Shown here piece after piece: positions 1 through 8,228 of a DNA stretch of 64,000 nucleotides (positions are counted from its first letter, which is position 1; every line of letters starts with the position of its first letter). Source of the stretch: Pseudomonadota bacterium (lineage in GTDB: Bacteria; Pseudomonadota; Alphaproteobacteria; Rhizobiales; Devosiaceae); assembly GCA_023393475.1 (NCBI GenBank), contig JAEWLC010000053.1, positions 1 through 64,000 on the forward strand, given 5' to 3'. Both the position numbers and the translations under genes were made by a program. Below the pieces are notes generated by a model. It made no database searches, was not told the DNA's origin, and was given only the letters and a program-made list of their open reading frames with translations.

Positions 1-53
1 TTCGCCGGTCCCCCTCCCCCGCCCCGCGGGGGAGGACAAGAAGTGCCCAAATC

Positions 54-2216
54 CTACCTGCAGTTCCGGTTCCCCTCGGGCGCCGTGCAGAACGGGTCCG
101 GCACCAGCGCCTTGGCCATATCGATCAACTGCACGAACTCGGCGCGATAACCATTCTCGTCCTCGCCGCGGGCGCCCTGCGCCAGTGCCCGGATCTCGTT
201 CCAGCTCAACTCGCCATAGTTCGAGCCCTTGAGCTTCTGCCCGAAGGCCGCCACCGCCGCTGCGAACCGCGCATCCGCTGAAGCGTCGTCGAGATCGCCA
301 AGAACCAGGTCCTGCCCGATCGGCTGCTCGACCAGCGTCGAAATATCGCCGTCCGGCAGCTTGTAGCGCAGCTTCAGGTACCCGATCTCGTTCGCCGCCA
401 CGGCCGGAGCCGCCGACGTGCCGCCCTGCTCGTAGCGCAGCGGATCGTTCAGCGCACCGCCCGAACCCACCGGGGTGATCTCGTAGAGCGCGGTGACGGT
501 CGTCCCCGCCCCGATCTCGCCCGCGTCGACCTTATCGTTGTTGAAATCCTCGCGGTTCAGCGCACGCGTCTCGTAGCCGATCAGCCGGTATTCGCTCACC
601 ACCGCCGGGTTGAACTCGACCTGGATCTTCACGTCCTTGGCGATGGTCTCGAGCGTGCCGCCGGCATCCGCCACCAGTACCTTCTGCGCTTCCTTGAAGC
701 TGTCGATGTAGCTGGCATTGCCGTTGCCGTTCTGGGCCAGCGCCTGCATCGTGTCATCGCCGAGATTGCCCGAACCGAAGCCGAGCACCGACAGGAACAC
801 CCCGCCGTCGCGCTTCCCCTTGATGAAGGTCTTGAGCGCCTCGGGATCGTCGATCCCGACGTTGAAGTCCCCATCCGTCGCGAGGATGACTCGGTTGATC
901 CCGTCGCTCAACTTGTTCTGCTCGGCCAGCCGGTACGCGAGCTCGATCCCCTCCGCCCCGGCAGTCGAACCGCCGGCGCTGAGATTGTCGAGCGCCCCAA
1001 GAATCTTGGCCTTTTCCGTCCCCTTCGTCGGCTCCAGCACCACGCCGGCCGAACCGGCATAGGCGACGATCGAGATCGTATCCTCGGCCCCCATCTGGTC
1101 GACCAGGAGGGCAAAGGCCCGCTTCAGCAGCGGCAGCTTGTCCGGCTCATCCATGGACCCCGAGGTGTCGAGCAGGAACACGAGGTTGCTCGGCTTCTTC
1201 TCGGTCTCGGCCGGCACATAGCCCTTGATGCCGATCTGGACGATCTGCGTCTTGGGGTTCCACGGCGTCGGATAGACCGAGACGTTGGGCCTGAACGGCG
1301 TCGAAGCGTCCGTCGGGGCCGGATAGTCGTAGTCGAAATAGTTGATCAGCTCCTCGATGCGCACCGCATCGGGCTCGGGCACCCAGCCCTCGGTGAGCGT
1401 CTTGCGCACATAGGAATACGAGGCCGTGTCGACATCGATCGAGAAGGTCGAAACCGGCTCGTTCTTGACGATCTTCACCGGGCTCTCGGTGAATTTCGTG
1501 AACTCATCCCCGCTCGGCTCGGTCCGCGGCGCCATCGCAGCATCGGCCGCAATCATCGGCGCCGGCGCAACCATGGCTTCCATGTCGGCCATGCCACCCG
1601 TCTGCGGCTGTGCCGTCATCGCCGGGCTCGTCGCCATCTTGCGCATTTCCATCGGCGGCGCGGATTCCATCGCCATCGATGCCGGCGCCTCCTCACGCAG
1701 CATCAGGTCGGCCTCACCGGTTGGCTTTGCCGCCTGCATGGCGCCCTGGCCATTGAAATCCTGGCTGAACGTCGTCACCGGTGCATCGACCGGAGCTTCC
1801 GCACCCACGGTGCTGTCGGCATCGGCGCGCCCCATTGCGAGCGGCTCAGGCTGCGGCGCGACCTTGGTCTCGGTCACCGTGGTCGTCGGCAGCACCGCCG
1901 GCCCGCCGATCGGCGTGATCGCGGTGGACGTATAGAGCTGGTAGCCGAGCGGCAGCAGGAACAGCGCGAGGGCGGCAGTGCCGAACCCGTAAGCAAGACG
2001 GTTGTCCATGGTCCATTTCCCTTTCTGAGAGGCGAAGATGGACCTGAGACGATCGATGATCTGGTTTCCTTGGGGGGCGGCCGCCGTCTTTTCCTGTTCG
2101 GCATCGAACGCCAGCATCGCGGCATCCAGCGCACGGCGGCGGGCCGCCTCGCTTGGCGCGGGCGTCGCGGCATTCTTCATCAGGTTGAGCTTGTGGTCGT
2201 CGGAATGGTTGCTCAT
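54..2216 (-). CDS. Membrane-anchored VWA-domain protein (YfbK-like) next to an ECF sigma factor
   Basis: Predicted 720-residue protein. The first ~70 residues are charged and probably cytoplasmic, one transmembrane helix follows at about 74-96, then an Ala/Met/Pro-rich linker to about residue 260. A von Willebrand factor type A domain carries the MIDAS motif DTSGSMD near residue 349, and the C-terminal part resembles the DUF3520 region of YfbK proteins. I chose ATG 2216 because it overlaps the stop of the sigma-factor gene as ATGA; a longer reading of the frame would run inside that gene. The topology (short cytoplasmic N-terminus, one helix, large external part) is that of an anti-sigma factor, so control of the neighbouring sigma factor is likely, but that is inference. 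VWA domains bind metal and protein ligands. Confidence 0.85.
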   Translation of the reverse strand: MSNHSDDHKLNLMKNAATPAPSEAARRRALDAAMLAFDAEQEKTAAAPQGNQIIDRLRSIFASQKGKWTMDNRLAYGFGTAALALFLLPLGYQLYTSTAITPIGGPAVLPTTTVTETKVAPQPEPLAMGRADADSTVGAEAPVDAPVTTFSQDFNGQGAMQAAKPTGEADLMLREEAPASMAMESAPPMEMRKMATSPAMTAQPQTGGMADMEAMVAPAPMIAADAAMAPRTEPSGDEFTKFTESPVKIVKNEPVSTFSIDVDTASYSYVRKTLTEGWVPEPDAVRIEELINYFDYDYPAPTDASTPFRPNVSVYPTPWNPKTQIVQIGIKGYVPAETEKKPSNLVFLLDTSGSMDEPDKLPLLKRAFALLVDQMGAEDTISIVAYAGSAGVVLEPTKGTEKAKILGALDNLSAGGSTAGAEGIELAYRLAEQNKLSDGINRVILATDGDFNVGIDDPEALKTFIKGKRDGGVFLSVLGFGSGNLGDDTMQALAQNGNGNASYIDSFKEAQKVLVADAGGTLETIAKDVKIQVEFNPAVVSEYRLIGYETRALNREDFNNDKVDAGEIGAGTTVTALYEITPVGSGGALNDPLRYEQGGTSAAPAVAANEIGYLKLRYKLPDGDISTLVEQPIGQDLVLGDLDDASADARFAAAVAAFGQKLKGSNYGELSWNEIRALAQGARGEDENGYRAEFVQLIDMAKALVPDPFCTAPEGNRNCR

Positions 2217-2782
2217 AGGAGCCCCCTCAGGGTCTTCTTGGCCTCGTGGACATGCCACGAAACGGTTGCTTCCTTGCAGCCCATGATCACGCCGGCCTCG
2301 GCGTGGCTCATCCCCTCCGAATAGATCAGCAACACGGCATCGCGCTGTTGCTCGGGCAGGCGCCTCACCGCCGCCCACAATTCCTTGGCCGCCGCGGCGT
2401 CCTCCTGCTCGGGCAGGTATTCATCCGGCGCCACCTCGGCATAGCGGTCGGTGTTGCGCCCGCGCCGGCTCCGCGCCCGCTGCATGTCGCGCACCGCGTT
2501 CAGCGTCACGCGATAGAGCCAGCTGGTGAACGCCGAACGCCCGTCGAACGATTTCAGCACCGAGGCGAGCTTGATGCACACCTCCTGCGCCACGTCCTCG
2601 GCATCCGACACCTTGCCGCACCACTTGCACGCCGTGCGGAAGATGAAATCGTAGTGCCGCTGCACCAGCTCGGCGAAGGCACGACGATCGCCACCGACCG
2701 CTCGCGCGATCAGCGTCTCATCGGCAACGGGCCCGCTCAGCACCCCGCTATCCATGAACTCGGACGTCAACGATCTCAGCAC
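2213..2782 (-). CDS. ECF-family RNA polymerase sigma factor
   Basis: A 189-residue sigma-70 family factor of the extracytoplasmic-function type. Region 2 lies around residues 28-95 (AFAELVQRHYDFIF, then DAEDVAQEV and FTSWLYRVTLN) and region 4 around 130-185 (LPEQQRDAVLL, then a helix-turn-helix with ATVSWHVHEAKKTLR). Met10 (2755) is an alternative start. The stop codon overlaps the start of the VWA gene, so both are translated from one message. ECF factors are usually held inactive by a membrane protein encoded next to them; the VWA protein with its single membrane helix is the obvious candidate partner here. No clear promoter was identified upstream. Confidence 0.9.
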   Translation of the reverse strand: MLRSLTSEFMDSGVLSGPVADETLIARAVGGDRRAFAELVQRHYDFIFRTACKWCGKVSDAEDVAQEVCIKLASVLKSFDGRSAFTSWLYRVTLNAVRDMQRARSRRGRNTDRYAEVAPDEYLPEQEDAAAAKELWAAVRRLPEQQRDAVLLIYSEGMSHAEAGVIMGCKEATVSWHVHEAKKTLRGLL

Positions 2783-2943
2783 CCGTTGGAGCTTTCGGTT
2801 GGCACACTATCGATGAGACGATGAACGCCAACTGATCCTTGGGGTAGGGATGAAGTTTTTTCGCGATGGAGGCGGCCTCCGGGTGGAGCCGGGCGCGCTT
2901 ATGTCGCCTTGCCTCCCACCGCCATCAGGCGTAACCCACCGCC

Positions 2944-3147
2944 ATGACCGACGATCCGAACAAGCCGCAAAGCCCCTGGAAACTCAACTCCGGCCGCGTC
3001 GTGCTGCTGGTGATGGGCGTGCTGCTGCTTGCCATCGTCGCCTCGACCCTGCTCGGCGGCCTCGGCAACTACCAGCAGCTGAAGGAAGGCGCCAAGTCGG
3101 TCGAAGCCTCCGGCCCGGTCCAATCCGAGCCGGCCGCGTCGCCCTAA
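2944..3147 (+). CDS. Small single-span membrane protein, unknown function
   Basis: A 67-residue protein with a polar N-terminus (MTDDPNKPQSPWKLNSGR), one strongly hydrophobic helix at about residues 19-42, and a short Glu/Ser/Pro-rich tail. It is divergent from the sigma-factor gene and converges on mnmA, sharing four bases at the stop codons (3144-3147). The start follows CACCGCC with no strong ribosome site. I do not recognise a family. Confidence 0.6.
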   Translation: MTDDPNKPQSPWKLNSGRVVLLVMGVLLLAIVASTLLGGLGNYQQLKEGAKSVEASGPVQSEPAASP

Positions 3148-4295
3148 GCCACCAGCGCCTGCGGCACCGCCTCGGCGATGAAGCCGCCACCGAGCACTTC
3201 GGTCGTCTCGCTCTCGTCGGCGTAGAACACGCAAGCCTGGCCCGGCGAAATCCCGTACTCGCCCGCGAACAGCGTCACGAACACCTCGCCGCCATCCATG
3301 TGCACGGCTCCCGCCTGCGGCGGCCGCGTCGAGCGCACCTTCACCTCGATCGGCATGCCGTTGCCCGCCGCGAGTGAGGCCAGCGCCCGCTCGCCCAGCC
3401 AGTTCACGTCGCGCAGCCGCACCGTCTTGGTCATCAGCGCCTCGCGCGGCCCGACGATCACCCGGCTCGTCCTGTGGTCGAGCTTGATCACGTAGAGCGG
3501 CTCGGCCGCGGCAACGCCGAGCCCCTTACGCTGGCCGATCGTGTAGTTGATGATCCCCTCGTGCCGCCCCAGCACGCGCCCGTCGAGATGGACGATCTCG
3601 CCACCCTCGAGCGCCTCGGGATGCATCTTCTTGATCACATCGGTGTACTTGCCCTGCGGCACGAAGCAGATGTCCTGGCTGTCGTGCTTTTCAGCGACCT
3701 CCAGCCCGAACTCGCGCGCCAGCTCGCGCACCGCAGGCTTGGTCATGCCGCCGAGCGGGAAGCGCAGGAAATCGAGCTGCTCCTGCGTCGTCGCGAACAG
3801 GAAATAGCTTTGGTCGCGGCTGTCGTCCACCGGCCGGAACAGCCGGCGCCGGCCATCGACCAGCTTGCTCTGCACGTAGTGCCCGGTCGCCAGCACGTCG
3901 GCGCCGAGGTCCTTGGCCACTTCCATCAGGTCGACGAACTTCACGCTCTGGTTGCACGCGATGCACGGCACCGGCGTCTCACCCTGCCGGTAGGCATTTG
4001 CGAACGGCTCCATCACCGAGTTCTTGAAGCGCTCCTCGTAGTCGAGCACGTAGTGCGGAATCCCGAGCGCCTGCGCCACGCGCCGCGCATCATGGATATC
4101 CTGCCCCGCGCAGCACGCGCCCTTGCGGTGCGTCGCTTCGCCATGGTCATAAAGCTGCAGTGTAACGCCGACGACATCGTAGCCCTGGCGGGCAAGCAGC
4201 CCGGCCACGACCGAGCTATCCACGCCCCCCGACATCGCGACAACAACGCGCGTGTCCTCGGGACGCTTGGGCAAATCAAGCGAATTCAGGTCCAT
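3144..4295 (-). CDS. mnmA: tRNA-specific 2-thiouridylase MnmA
   Basis: MnmA makes 2-thiouridine at U34 of the tRNAs for Lys, Glu and Gln, using ATP and sulfur passed along a relay. The 383-residue product has the PP-loop motif SGGVDSS near the N-terminus, the catalytic cysteine in PCIACNQ, the second cysteine in DICFVPQGKY, and the C-terminal beta-barrel, which is the full family length. Start ATG 4295 (MDLNSL) or ATG 4304 (MRDMDL) are both possible. The frame stays open 600 bases further upstream, but that part is antisense to the fliK control region and gene and is a GC artefact. The gene is divergent from fliK. Confidence 0.96.
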   Translation of the reverse strand: MDLNSLDLPKRPEDTRVVVAMSGGVDSSVVAGLLARQGYDVVGVTLQLYDHGEATHRKGACCAGQDIHDARRVAQALGIPHYVLDYEERFKNSVMEPFANAYRQGETPVPCIACNQSVKFVDLMEVAKDLGADVLATGHYVQSKLVDGRRRLFRPVDDSRDQSYFLFATTQEQLDFLRFPLGGMTKPAVRELAREFGLEVAEKHDSQDICFVPQGKYTDVIKKMHPEALEGGEIVHLDGRVLGRHEGIINYTIGQRKGLGVAAAEPLYVIKLDHRTSRVIVGPREALMTKTVRLRDVNWLGERALASLAAGNGMPIEVKVRSTRPPQAGAVHMDGGEVFVTLFAGEYGISPGQACVFYADESETTEVLGGGFIAEAVPQALVA

Positions 4296-4380
4296 ATCTC
4301 TCATCCGGATGGGTTCAAGGGCCACTTTGGATCGCGGCGATATAGGCCCGAACCGCGAGCACGGCAAGCGGCGCCGTACC

Positions 4381-4414
4381 CGGCACAATTTGCCGCCCGA
4401 CGCAGACTTTGCCG
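4381..4414 (+). promoter_or_regulatory. Two tandem FlbD/ftr-like dyads upstream of fliK
   Basis: The sequence shows a perfect inverted repeat CGGCA-N5-TGCCG at 4381-4395 and a second near-copy ACGCA-N5-TGCCG at 4400-4414, with centres 19 bases apart. They lie about 80-110 bases before the predicted sigma-54 start site, where enhancer-binding proteins of the NtrC class bind. FlbD, whose Caulobacter homologue binds ftr enhancer sites of flagellar genes, is encoded at 12755-14122. Assignment to FlbD is inference. Confidence 0.5.
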
Positions 4415-4469
4415 CTACCCGAAGCCTGCCATTGAAGCCAAGCCACTGATTTCGTTCTCCTATCGCTCC

Positions 4470-4485
4470 GGCACGGCCCTTGCAT
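4470..4485 (+). promoter_or_regulatory. Sigma-54 (-24/-12) promoter of fliK-flgD
   Basis: GGCACG at 4470 and CTTGCA ending at 4484 place GG and GC exactly ten bases apart, as required of a sigma-54 promoter (consensus TGGCAC-N5-TTGC; only the first T is C here). Transcription would begin near 4495, which excludes the upstream TTG start at 4480 and fits GTG 4522. Together with the upstream dyads this makes a class III flagellar promoter. Confidence 0.65.
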
Positions 4486-4521
4486 TGCTCTTCCCGGAGC
4501 ATTGTGTCTCGTGAGGCGTAC

Positions 4522-6240
4522 GTGACGGTATCGGTCGGATTTGCACCTGCGACGACTCCCGGTGTGGTAACCGGGGGGACGACGGCTGCCCCTGAGACGG
4601 ATGCGCCCGAGGGCCTGTTCGCGGCGCTGCTGGCCATCGTGGCGCCTGCCGCCGATGCCGAAATCGCGGAACTCCCGGACACCATCACTTCGGCCGAGTT
4701 CGCTGCCCTGGTGCAGAAGGTCGCGCCCAACGTGGCCGGCATTTCCGACGGCGGCGAAGCGGAGGACGCATCCACCGCCGATCCGGTCGCCGATGCCAGC
4801 CCGATCGCCGAACTTCCCAGGACCGAGCAGGGTAAGTCGCTGCTCAAGGACCTCGGTGCCGCGCTTATCGCCATCAACGATGCGCTCGAAGCGGGCAAGC
4901 CCGTCGATCCGGCGCTCGAGAAAAAGCTCGGCGATGCCGTCGATGCCGTGGCCGCCTATCTTGGCGTCGCCATCGCGCCACCCGCCCCGACGGTCCATCC
5001 GCGGATCAGCGCCCTCGCCAGCGGCGACGGCATACTGCCTGCGGCCACTCCCGCTGAACTGCCCCCGGCAGCGCCGGTTCCCGCCGACGCGCCCGCCGTT
5101 GATCCCGTGCAGCCCACGCTCGAGGCGCCCGTTGCCCCGGTCGCGCTGCCCGTAGCCGCGCCGGCCGGCGAGCCGGTGGAGAGCGACGATCTCGCCGCCG
5201 ATCCATCCACCCTCCTCGCCCCGATCACCGAAGCGCCGGAAGCCACGACGCTCGAGGAAGCGCCCCCTGCCCTGCGCGAACTGGGCGTCCTCATCGGCAA
5301 GCTGTCGACGCGGCTCGAGCCAACCGACCCTGTCCTCGCGAAAAAGCTCGCCGCTCTCGCCGAGGGCCTTCAGTCCGGCACGGCCTCGGACGAGCTCTTG
5401 GCCGCCCTCGGCATCGACGATGCCGCTGGCGATCCCGATCTGGATCGCATCATCGCGGCCCTGTCTGCCCCGAAGCCCGCTGCCAAGCCGGCCGCCGCCG
5501 AAGCCCAGCCGTTCATCGCACCCACCCTCGTTCTCCCGGAAACCAAGGCCAAGGCTACCGAGGCCACCCCGCCCCCCGCGCCGGCTCCGGCTAAGCTCGA
5601 AGCGGCTCCGGTCGAAGTCGCGAAGCCCGCGCCGGTCCCCGTGGTCGAGCGCGACAGCAAGCCTGCCGACAACGCTCCCCCACCCGCAGCCAGCACCGCT
5701 GCATCGTCTGACGCTTCGGCCCAGCCCGATGCCGTCACCGCCGCAACGCAGCAGCCGGCCACCGCTCCCGTCGCCCGCACCATCCACGCCGCCTACCAGG
5801 CACCCATGCAGCAGGTGAACCTGCCGCAGGTCGCCTTCGAGATCGTGCGGCAATTCGATGCCGGCAATTCCCGCTTCCAGATCCGGCTCGACCCACCGGA
5901 GCTTGGCCGCATCGACGTGAGGCTCGATGTCGACAAGTCGGGTACCGTCAACGCCCGCATGGTCGTCGAGCGTCCCGAAACGCTCGATCTCATGCAGCGC
6001 GACCAGCGCGCCCTGCAGCAGGCGCTGCAGCAGGCCGGGCTCGATGCCTCGCGCACCAACCTCGAATTCTCGCTGCGCCAGAACCCTTTCGCCGCCCAGG
6101 GCGGCATGGGTGACGGGCGCGGCCAGCAGCCTGCCTTCGGCACCGGCGACACCCTCGGCAGCGAGGAAACCGGCACCGAGGCGGCCACCCCCCTTTATCG
6201 CGGCACGGCCACGGCCGGCGGCGTCAACCTGTTCGTCTAG
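4522..6240 (+). CDS. fliK: Flagellar hook-length control protein FliK
   Basis: FliK is a secreted molecular ruler that stops hook growth and switches the export gate to filament substrates. The predicted 572-residue protein is mostly Ala/Pro/Glu-rich and low in complexity. The conserved Flg_hook domain lies in the last ~150 residues (QIRLDPPELGRIDV, then VVERPETLDLMQRD and LQQALQQAGL). The start is uncertain: GTG 4522 has GAGG five bases upstream and lies behind the sigma-54 promoter; GTG 4504 is an alternative. flgD follows ten bases after the stop, so the two form an operon. Long antisense frames here are due to base composition. Confidence 0.88.
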   Translation: MTVSVGFAPATTPGVVTGGTTAAPETDAPEGLFAALLAIVAPAADAEIAELPDTITSAEFAALVQKVAPNVAGISDGGEAEDASTADPVADASPIAELPRTEQGKSLLKDLGAALIAINDALEAGKPVDPALEKKLGDAVDAVAAYLGVAIAPPAPTVHPRISALASGDGILPAATPAELPPAAPVPADAPAVDPVQPTLEAPVAPVALPVAAPAGEPVESDDLAADPSTLLAPITEAPEATTLEEAPPALRELGVLIGKLSTRLEPTDPVLAKKLAALAEGLQSGTASDELLAALGIDDAAGDPDLDRIIAALSAPKPAAKPAAAEAQPFIAPTLVLPETKAKATEATPPPAPAPAKLEAAPVEVAKPAPVPVVERDSKPADNAPPPAASTAASSDASAQPDAVTAATQQPATAPVARTIHAAYQAPMQQVNLPQVAFEIVRQFDAGNSRFQIRLDPPELGRIDVRLDVDKSGTVNARMVVERPETLDLMQRDQRALQQALQQAGLDASRTNLEFSLRQNPFAAQGGMGDGRGQQPAFGTGDTLGSEETGTEAATPLYRGTATAGGVNLFV

Positions 6241-6250
6241 GAGGCCCATC

Positions 6251-6937
6251 ATGGCCGTAAACGGCGTCGGCACCACTGGCACCAGCACAACGGCGACGAG
6301 TCGCCAGTCGATCGCGCAGAACTTCGACACTTTCCTGCAGCTGCTCACCACGCAGCTGAGGAACCAGAACCCGCTCGATCCGCTCGATACCAACCAGTTC
6401 ACCCAGCAGCTGGTGCAGTTCACCGGCGTCGAGCAGCAGCTGAAGACCAACGATTTCCTCGAGGCCATGATGACCTCGTCGATAACCGCCAACAACTCGC
6501 AGGCGGTGAGCTATGTCGGCAAGGTCGTCACCGCCTCCGGCGCCAAGTCCGAACTGGTCGACGGGAATGCCACCTGGCATTTCGCCGTCGACAGCAAGGC
6601 CGACATCATCGCCACTGTGCGCGATGCCAACGGCAGCATCGTCTACACCAAGGCCGGCACGGTGAACAAAGGCGAGAGCGTCTTCACCTGGGACGGCATC
6701 GGCAACGACGGCAAGAAGCGCCCCGACGGCAGCTACAGCGTCACCATCGAGGCGCGCGACAGCGCCACCGGCAAGCTGATCAGCGTCGCTACGGAAATGA
6801 CCGGCGAAGTCACCGGCGTCGATTTCACCGGCTCCGAACCCGTGCTCATCGTTGGCGGCGCCCGCGTGAACATGTCGGCCATCCTCTCGGTCCGCGCCAA
6901 GACCGCGGCAGAGGAAGCCGCCGGGAACTCGGTGTAG
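6251..6937 (+). CDS. flgD: Flagellar hook capping protein FlgD
   Basis: FlgD is the scaffold at the tip of the growing hook and is needed for hook-subunit assembly. The 228-residue product has the conserved N-terminal part (FLQLLTTQLRNQNPLDPLD, then FTQQLVQFTGVEQQ) and the C-terminal FlgD Ig-like/Tudor region (SVFTWDGIGNDGKKRPDGSY). Length matches the family. AGGAGG lies just before ATG 6251. It is co-transcribed with fliK, the usual pairing for hook-length control and hook cap. Confidence 0.95.
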   Translation: MAVNGVGTTGTSTTATSRQSIAQNFDTFLQLLTTQLRNQNPLDPLDTNQFTQQLVQFTGVEQQLKTNDFLEAMMTSSITANNSQAVSYVGKVVTASGAKSELVDGNATWHFAVDSKADIIATVRDANGSIVYTKAGTVNKGESVFTWDGIGNDGKKRPDGSYSVTIEARDSATGKLISVATEMTGEVTGVDFTGSEPVLIVGGARVNMSAILSVRAKTAAEEAAGNSV

Positions 6938-6943
6938 TCCGCC

Positions 6944-7495
6944 CTACTCCCCGAACCCCGTCGGCAAGCCGTCCATGCTGACCATGTTCTTTTCGGCCCA
7001 GTAGTCGACGATCCCCTGCGGGCCCTTGGCCTCGGCCCAGCGGTCCATCGTGTCGCGCTCGCCCACATAGTCCATCAGCGGCACGCCATAGCCGCATGAG
7101 GTCTTCACCAGGTCGAAATCGAGCCAGGTGATCTGCCGCGCGCCCAGGGGCTCGGTATTGGCAAACTCCTGCTCGAGCAGCTGCGCGTACTCGTCGCCGC
7201 CGCGCGGGATGATCTTGCCGCGCCCATAGAGCCTCAGGATCAGCGGCGGCCCGTCCACAGCGCAGAACATGATCGTCATCCGCCCGTCGGCCTTGAGATG
7301 CGCAGCCGTCTCGTTGCCGCTGCCGGTGCGGTCGAGATAGCAGGCCGAATTGTCTCCCATAATGCGAAACATGTCCGTCGAGCGCGGCGAGATGTTGATG
7401 CGCGTCCCCGTCGCCGCCGTTGCGGTGAAGAAGAAGTGCTGCTTGCCGATGAACTGGCGCTGGTGGGCGTTCAGCGCCGGATAGTCCTTGGCCAT
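6944..7495 (-). CDS. Pyridoxamine 5'-phosphate oxidase family protein
   Basis: A 183-residue protein with the split-barrel flavin-binding fold of the PNPOx-like family: INISPRSTDMFRI, then ETAAHLKADGRMTIMFC and an Arg/Gly-rich barrel strand (LRLYGRGKIIPRG). Such proteins bind FMN, F420 or haem and their substrates are often unknown. Start ATG 7495 gives the conserved MAKDYPALNAHQ opening; the frame is open further upstream without a better start. It converges on flgD with six bases between the stops and is divergent from sciP. A specific reaction cannot be given. Confidence 0.85.
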   Translation of the reverse strand: MAKDYPALNAHQRQFIGKQHFFFTATAATGTRINISPRSTDMFRIMGDNSACYLDRTGSGNETAAHLKADGRMTIMFCAVDGPPLILRLYGRGKIIPRGGDEYAQLLEQEFANTEPLGARQITWLDFDLVKTSCGYGVPLMDYVGERDTMDRWAEAKGPQGIVDYWAEKNMVSMDGLPTGFGE

Positions 7496-7652
7496 TCGGT
7501 ATCCCTTCACCTGCCGCGCCGGAGCGTCTCGCGTCGCATTCGATACAACTTGTGGCCAAGTCTTGAGCGCATCGACCAGCGGCCCTACCTGCAACTTGTT
7601 AACGACTGCGAAGCCATTTCGCCATGGCTCTTAACGCATTCTAAGTAATGCC

Positions 7653-7667
7653 TTAGGCGAATTTTAA
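7653..7667 (+). promoter_or_regulatory. CtrA box upstream of sciP
   Basis: TTAG-N7-TTAA at 7653-7667 matches the CtrA consensus TTAA-N7-TTAA in seven of eight fixed positions and lies about 50 bases before the sciP start. Further TTAA half-sites are at 7599 and 7631. In Caulobacter sciP is transcribed under CtrA control, so the site makes sense; binding is inferred. Confidence 0.55.
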
Positions 7668-7717
7668 GCGCGATCCGGTAGCGTTTGCGACGTGGTCAGG
7701 TTGAGTAAGTGAGTACA

Positions 7718-7996
7718 ATGACCGTCCAAATGCGTCCCCGCGTAAAGTACGTGATCGGCCCGGATGGAAGTCCGTTGACGATCGCGGACCTACCCCCCAA
7801 GGACACCCGCCGCTGGGTTATCCGCCGCAAGGCTGAAGTCGTCGCCGCCGTTCGCGGTGGCCTTCTCAGTCTCGAGGAGGCTTGCCAGCGCTATACCCTA
7901 TCCGTTGACGAGTTCCTCAACTGGCAGGCCGCCATCGACAAGCATGGCCTTGCTGGCCTCCGCACGACCTGGATCCAGCACTACCGCGAAGGCTGA
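7718..7996 (+). CDS. sciP: CtrA inhibitor SciP (DUF1153)
   Basis: SciP is a small helix-turn-helix protein that binds CtrA and blocks its recruitment of RNA polymerase, closing the CtrA-active window of the cell cycle. The 92-residue product has the hallmark opening QMRPRVKYVIGPDG, the invariant core RRWVIRRKAEVVAAVRGG, and the helix-turn-helix LSLEEACQRYTLSVDEFL. ATG 7718 gives the form I recall for the Caulobacter protein; GTG 7709 would add three residues. The gene is monocistronic with its own terminator. ctrA itself is at 60721-61431. Confidence 0.95.
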   Translation: MTVQMRPRVKYVIGPDGSPLTIADLPPKDTRRWVIRRKAEVVAAVRGGLLSLEEACQRYTLSVDEFLNWQAAIDKHGLAGLRTTWIQHYREG

Positions 7997-8014
7997 GCCT
8001 CGCCCGAAGAATCC

Positions 8015-8046
8015 AGCCCGCCCGGACCCGTCCGCGGCGGGCTTTT
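8015..8046 (+). terminator. Intrinsic terminator of sciP
   Basis: An eight-base stem AGCCCGCC / GGCGGGCT (8015-8022 with 8036-8043) is followed by a short T run (8043-8046), 18 bases after the sciP stop. Confidence 0.75.
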
Positions 8047-8105
8047 CGTCGTTGCGCGGGCTTTGCTGATCAGTGGGTAGGCACTGTCGCTCACCCATAC
8101 TCGAT

Positions 8106-8182
8106 GTCATCCCAGCGAAAGCTGGGATCCATGTCGCAGCCAGCGCGGGAGGCGAGTGGATCCCGGCTTTCGCCGGGATGAC
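8106..8182. repeat. Palindromic intergenic repeat (GTCATCCC...GGGATGAC)
   Basis: A 77-base element between sciP and the GST gene starts with GTCATCCCAGC and ends with its near inverted complement GCCGGGATGAC. Each arm holds its own small hairpin (CCCAGCGAAAGCTGGG and CCCGGCTTTCGCCGGG). Related elements occur at 56482-56550 and 56581-56652. It resembles REP/MITE-type palindromes that are spread through alphaproteobacterial genomes. Confidence 0.7.
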
Positions 8183-8228
8183 AGCCGACGGGCAGGCCCC
8201 CCATCCTGCGCCAACCGCTCCTCCGCCC

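Noticed and set aside
13..35. Ten-base perfect hairpin after the VWA gene as a terminator
   Set aside because: The stem is real but no T run follows on the minus strand within the window.
4379..4396. GGCAC...TTGC at 4381 as a sigma-54 promoter
   Set aside because: Only eight bases separate GG and GC instead of ten; it is better explained as a dyad, and a correctly spaced element lies at 4470.
4315..6495. Very long open frame antisense to fliK
   Set aside because: It mirrors the GC-rich, low-complexity fliK gene, is Gly/Arg-rich and has no family features; the sense strand has a clear Flg_hook domain.
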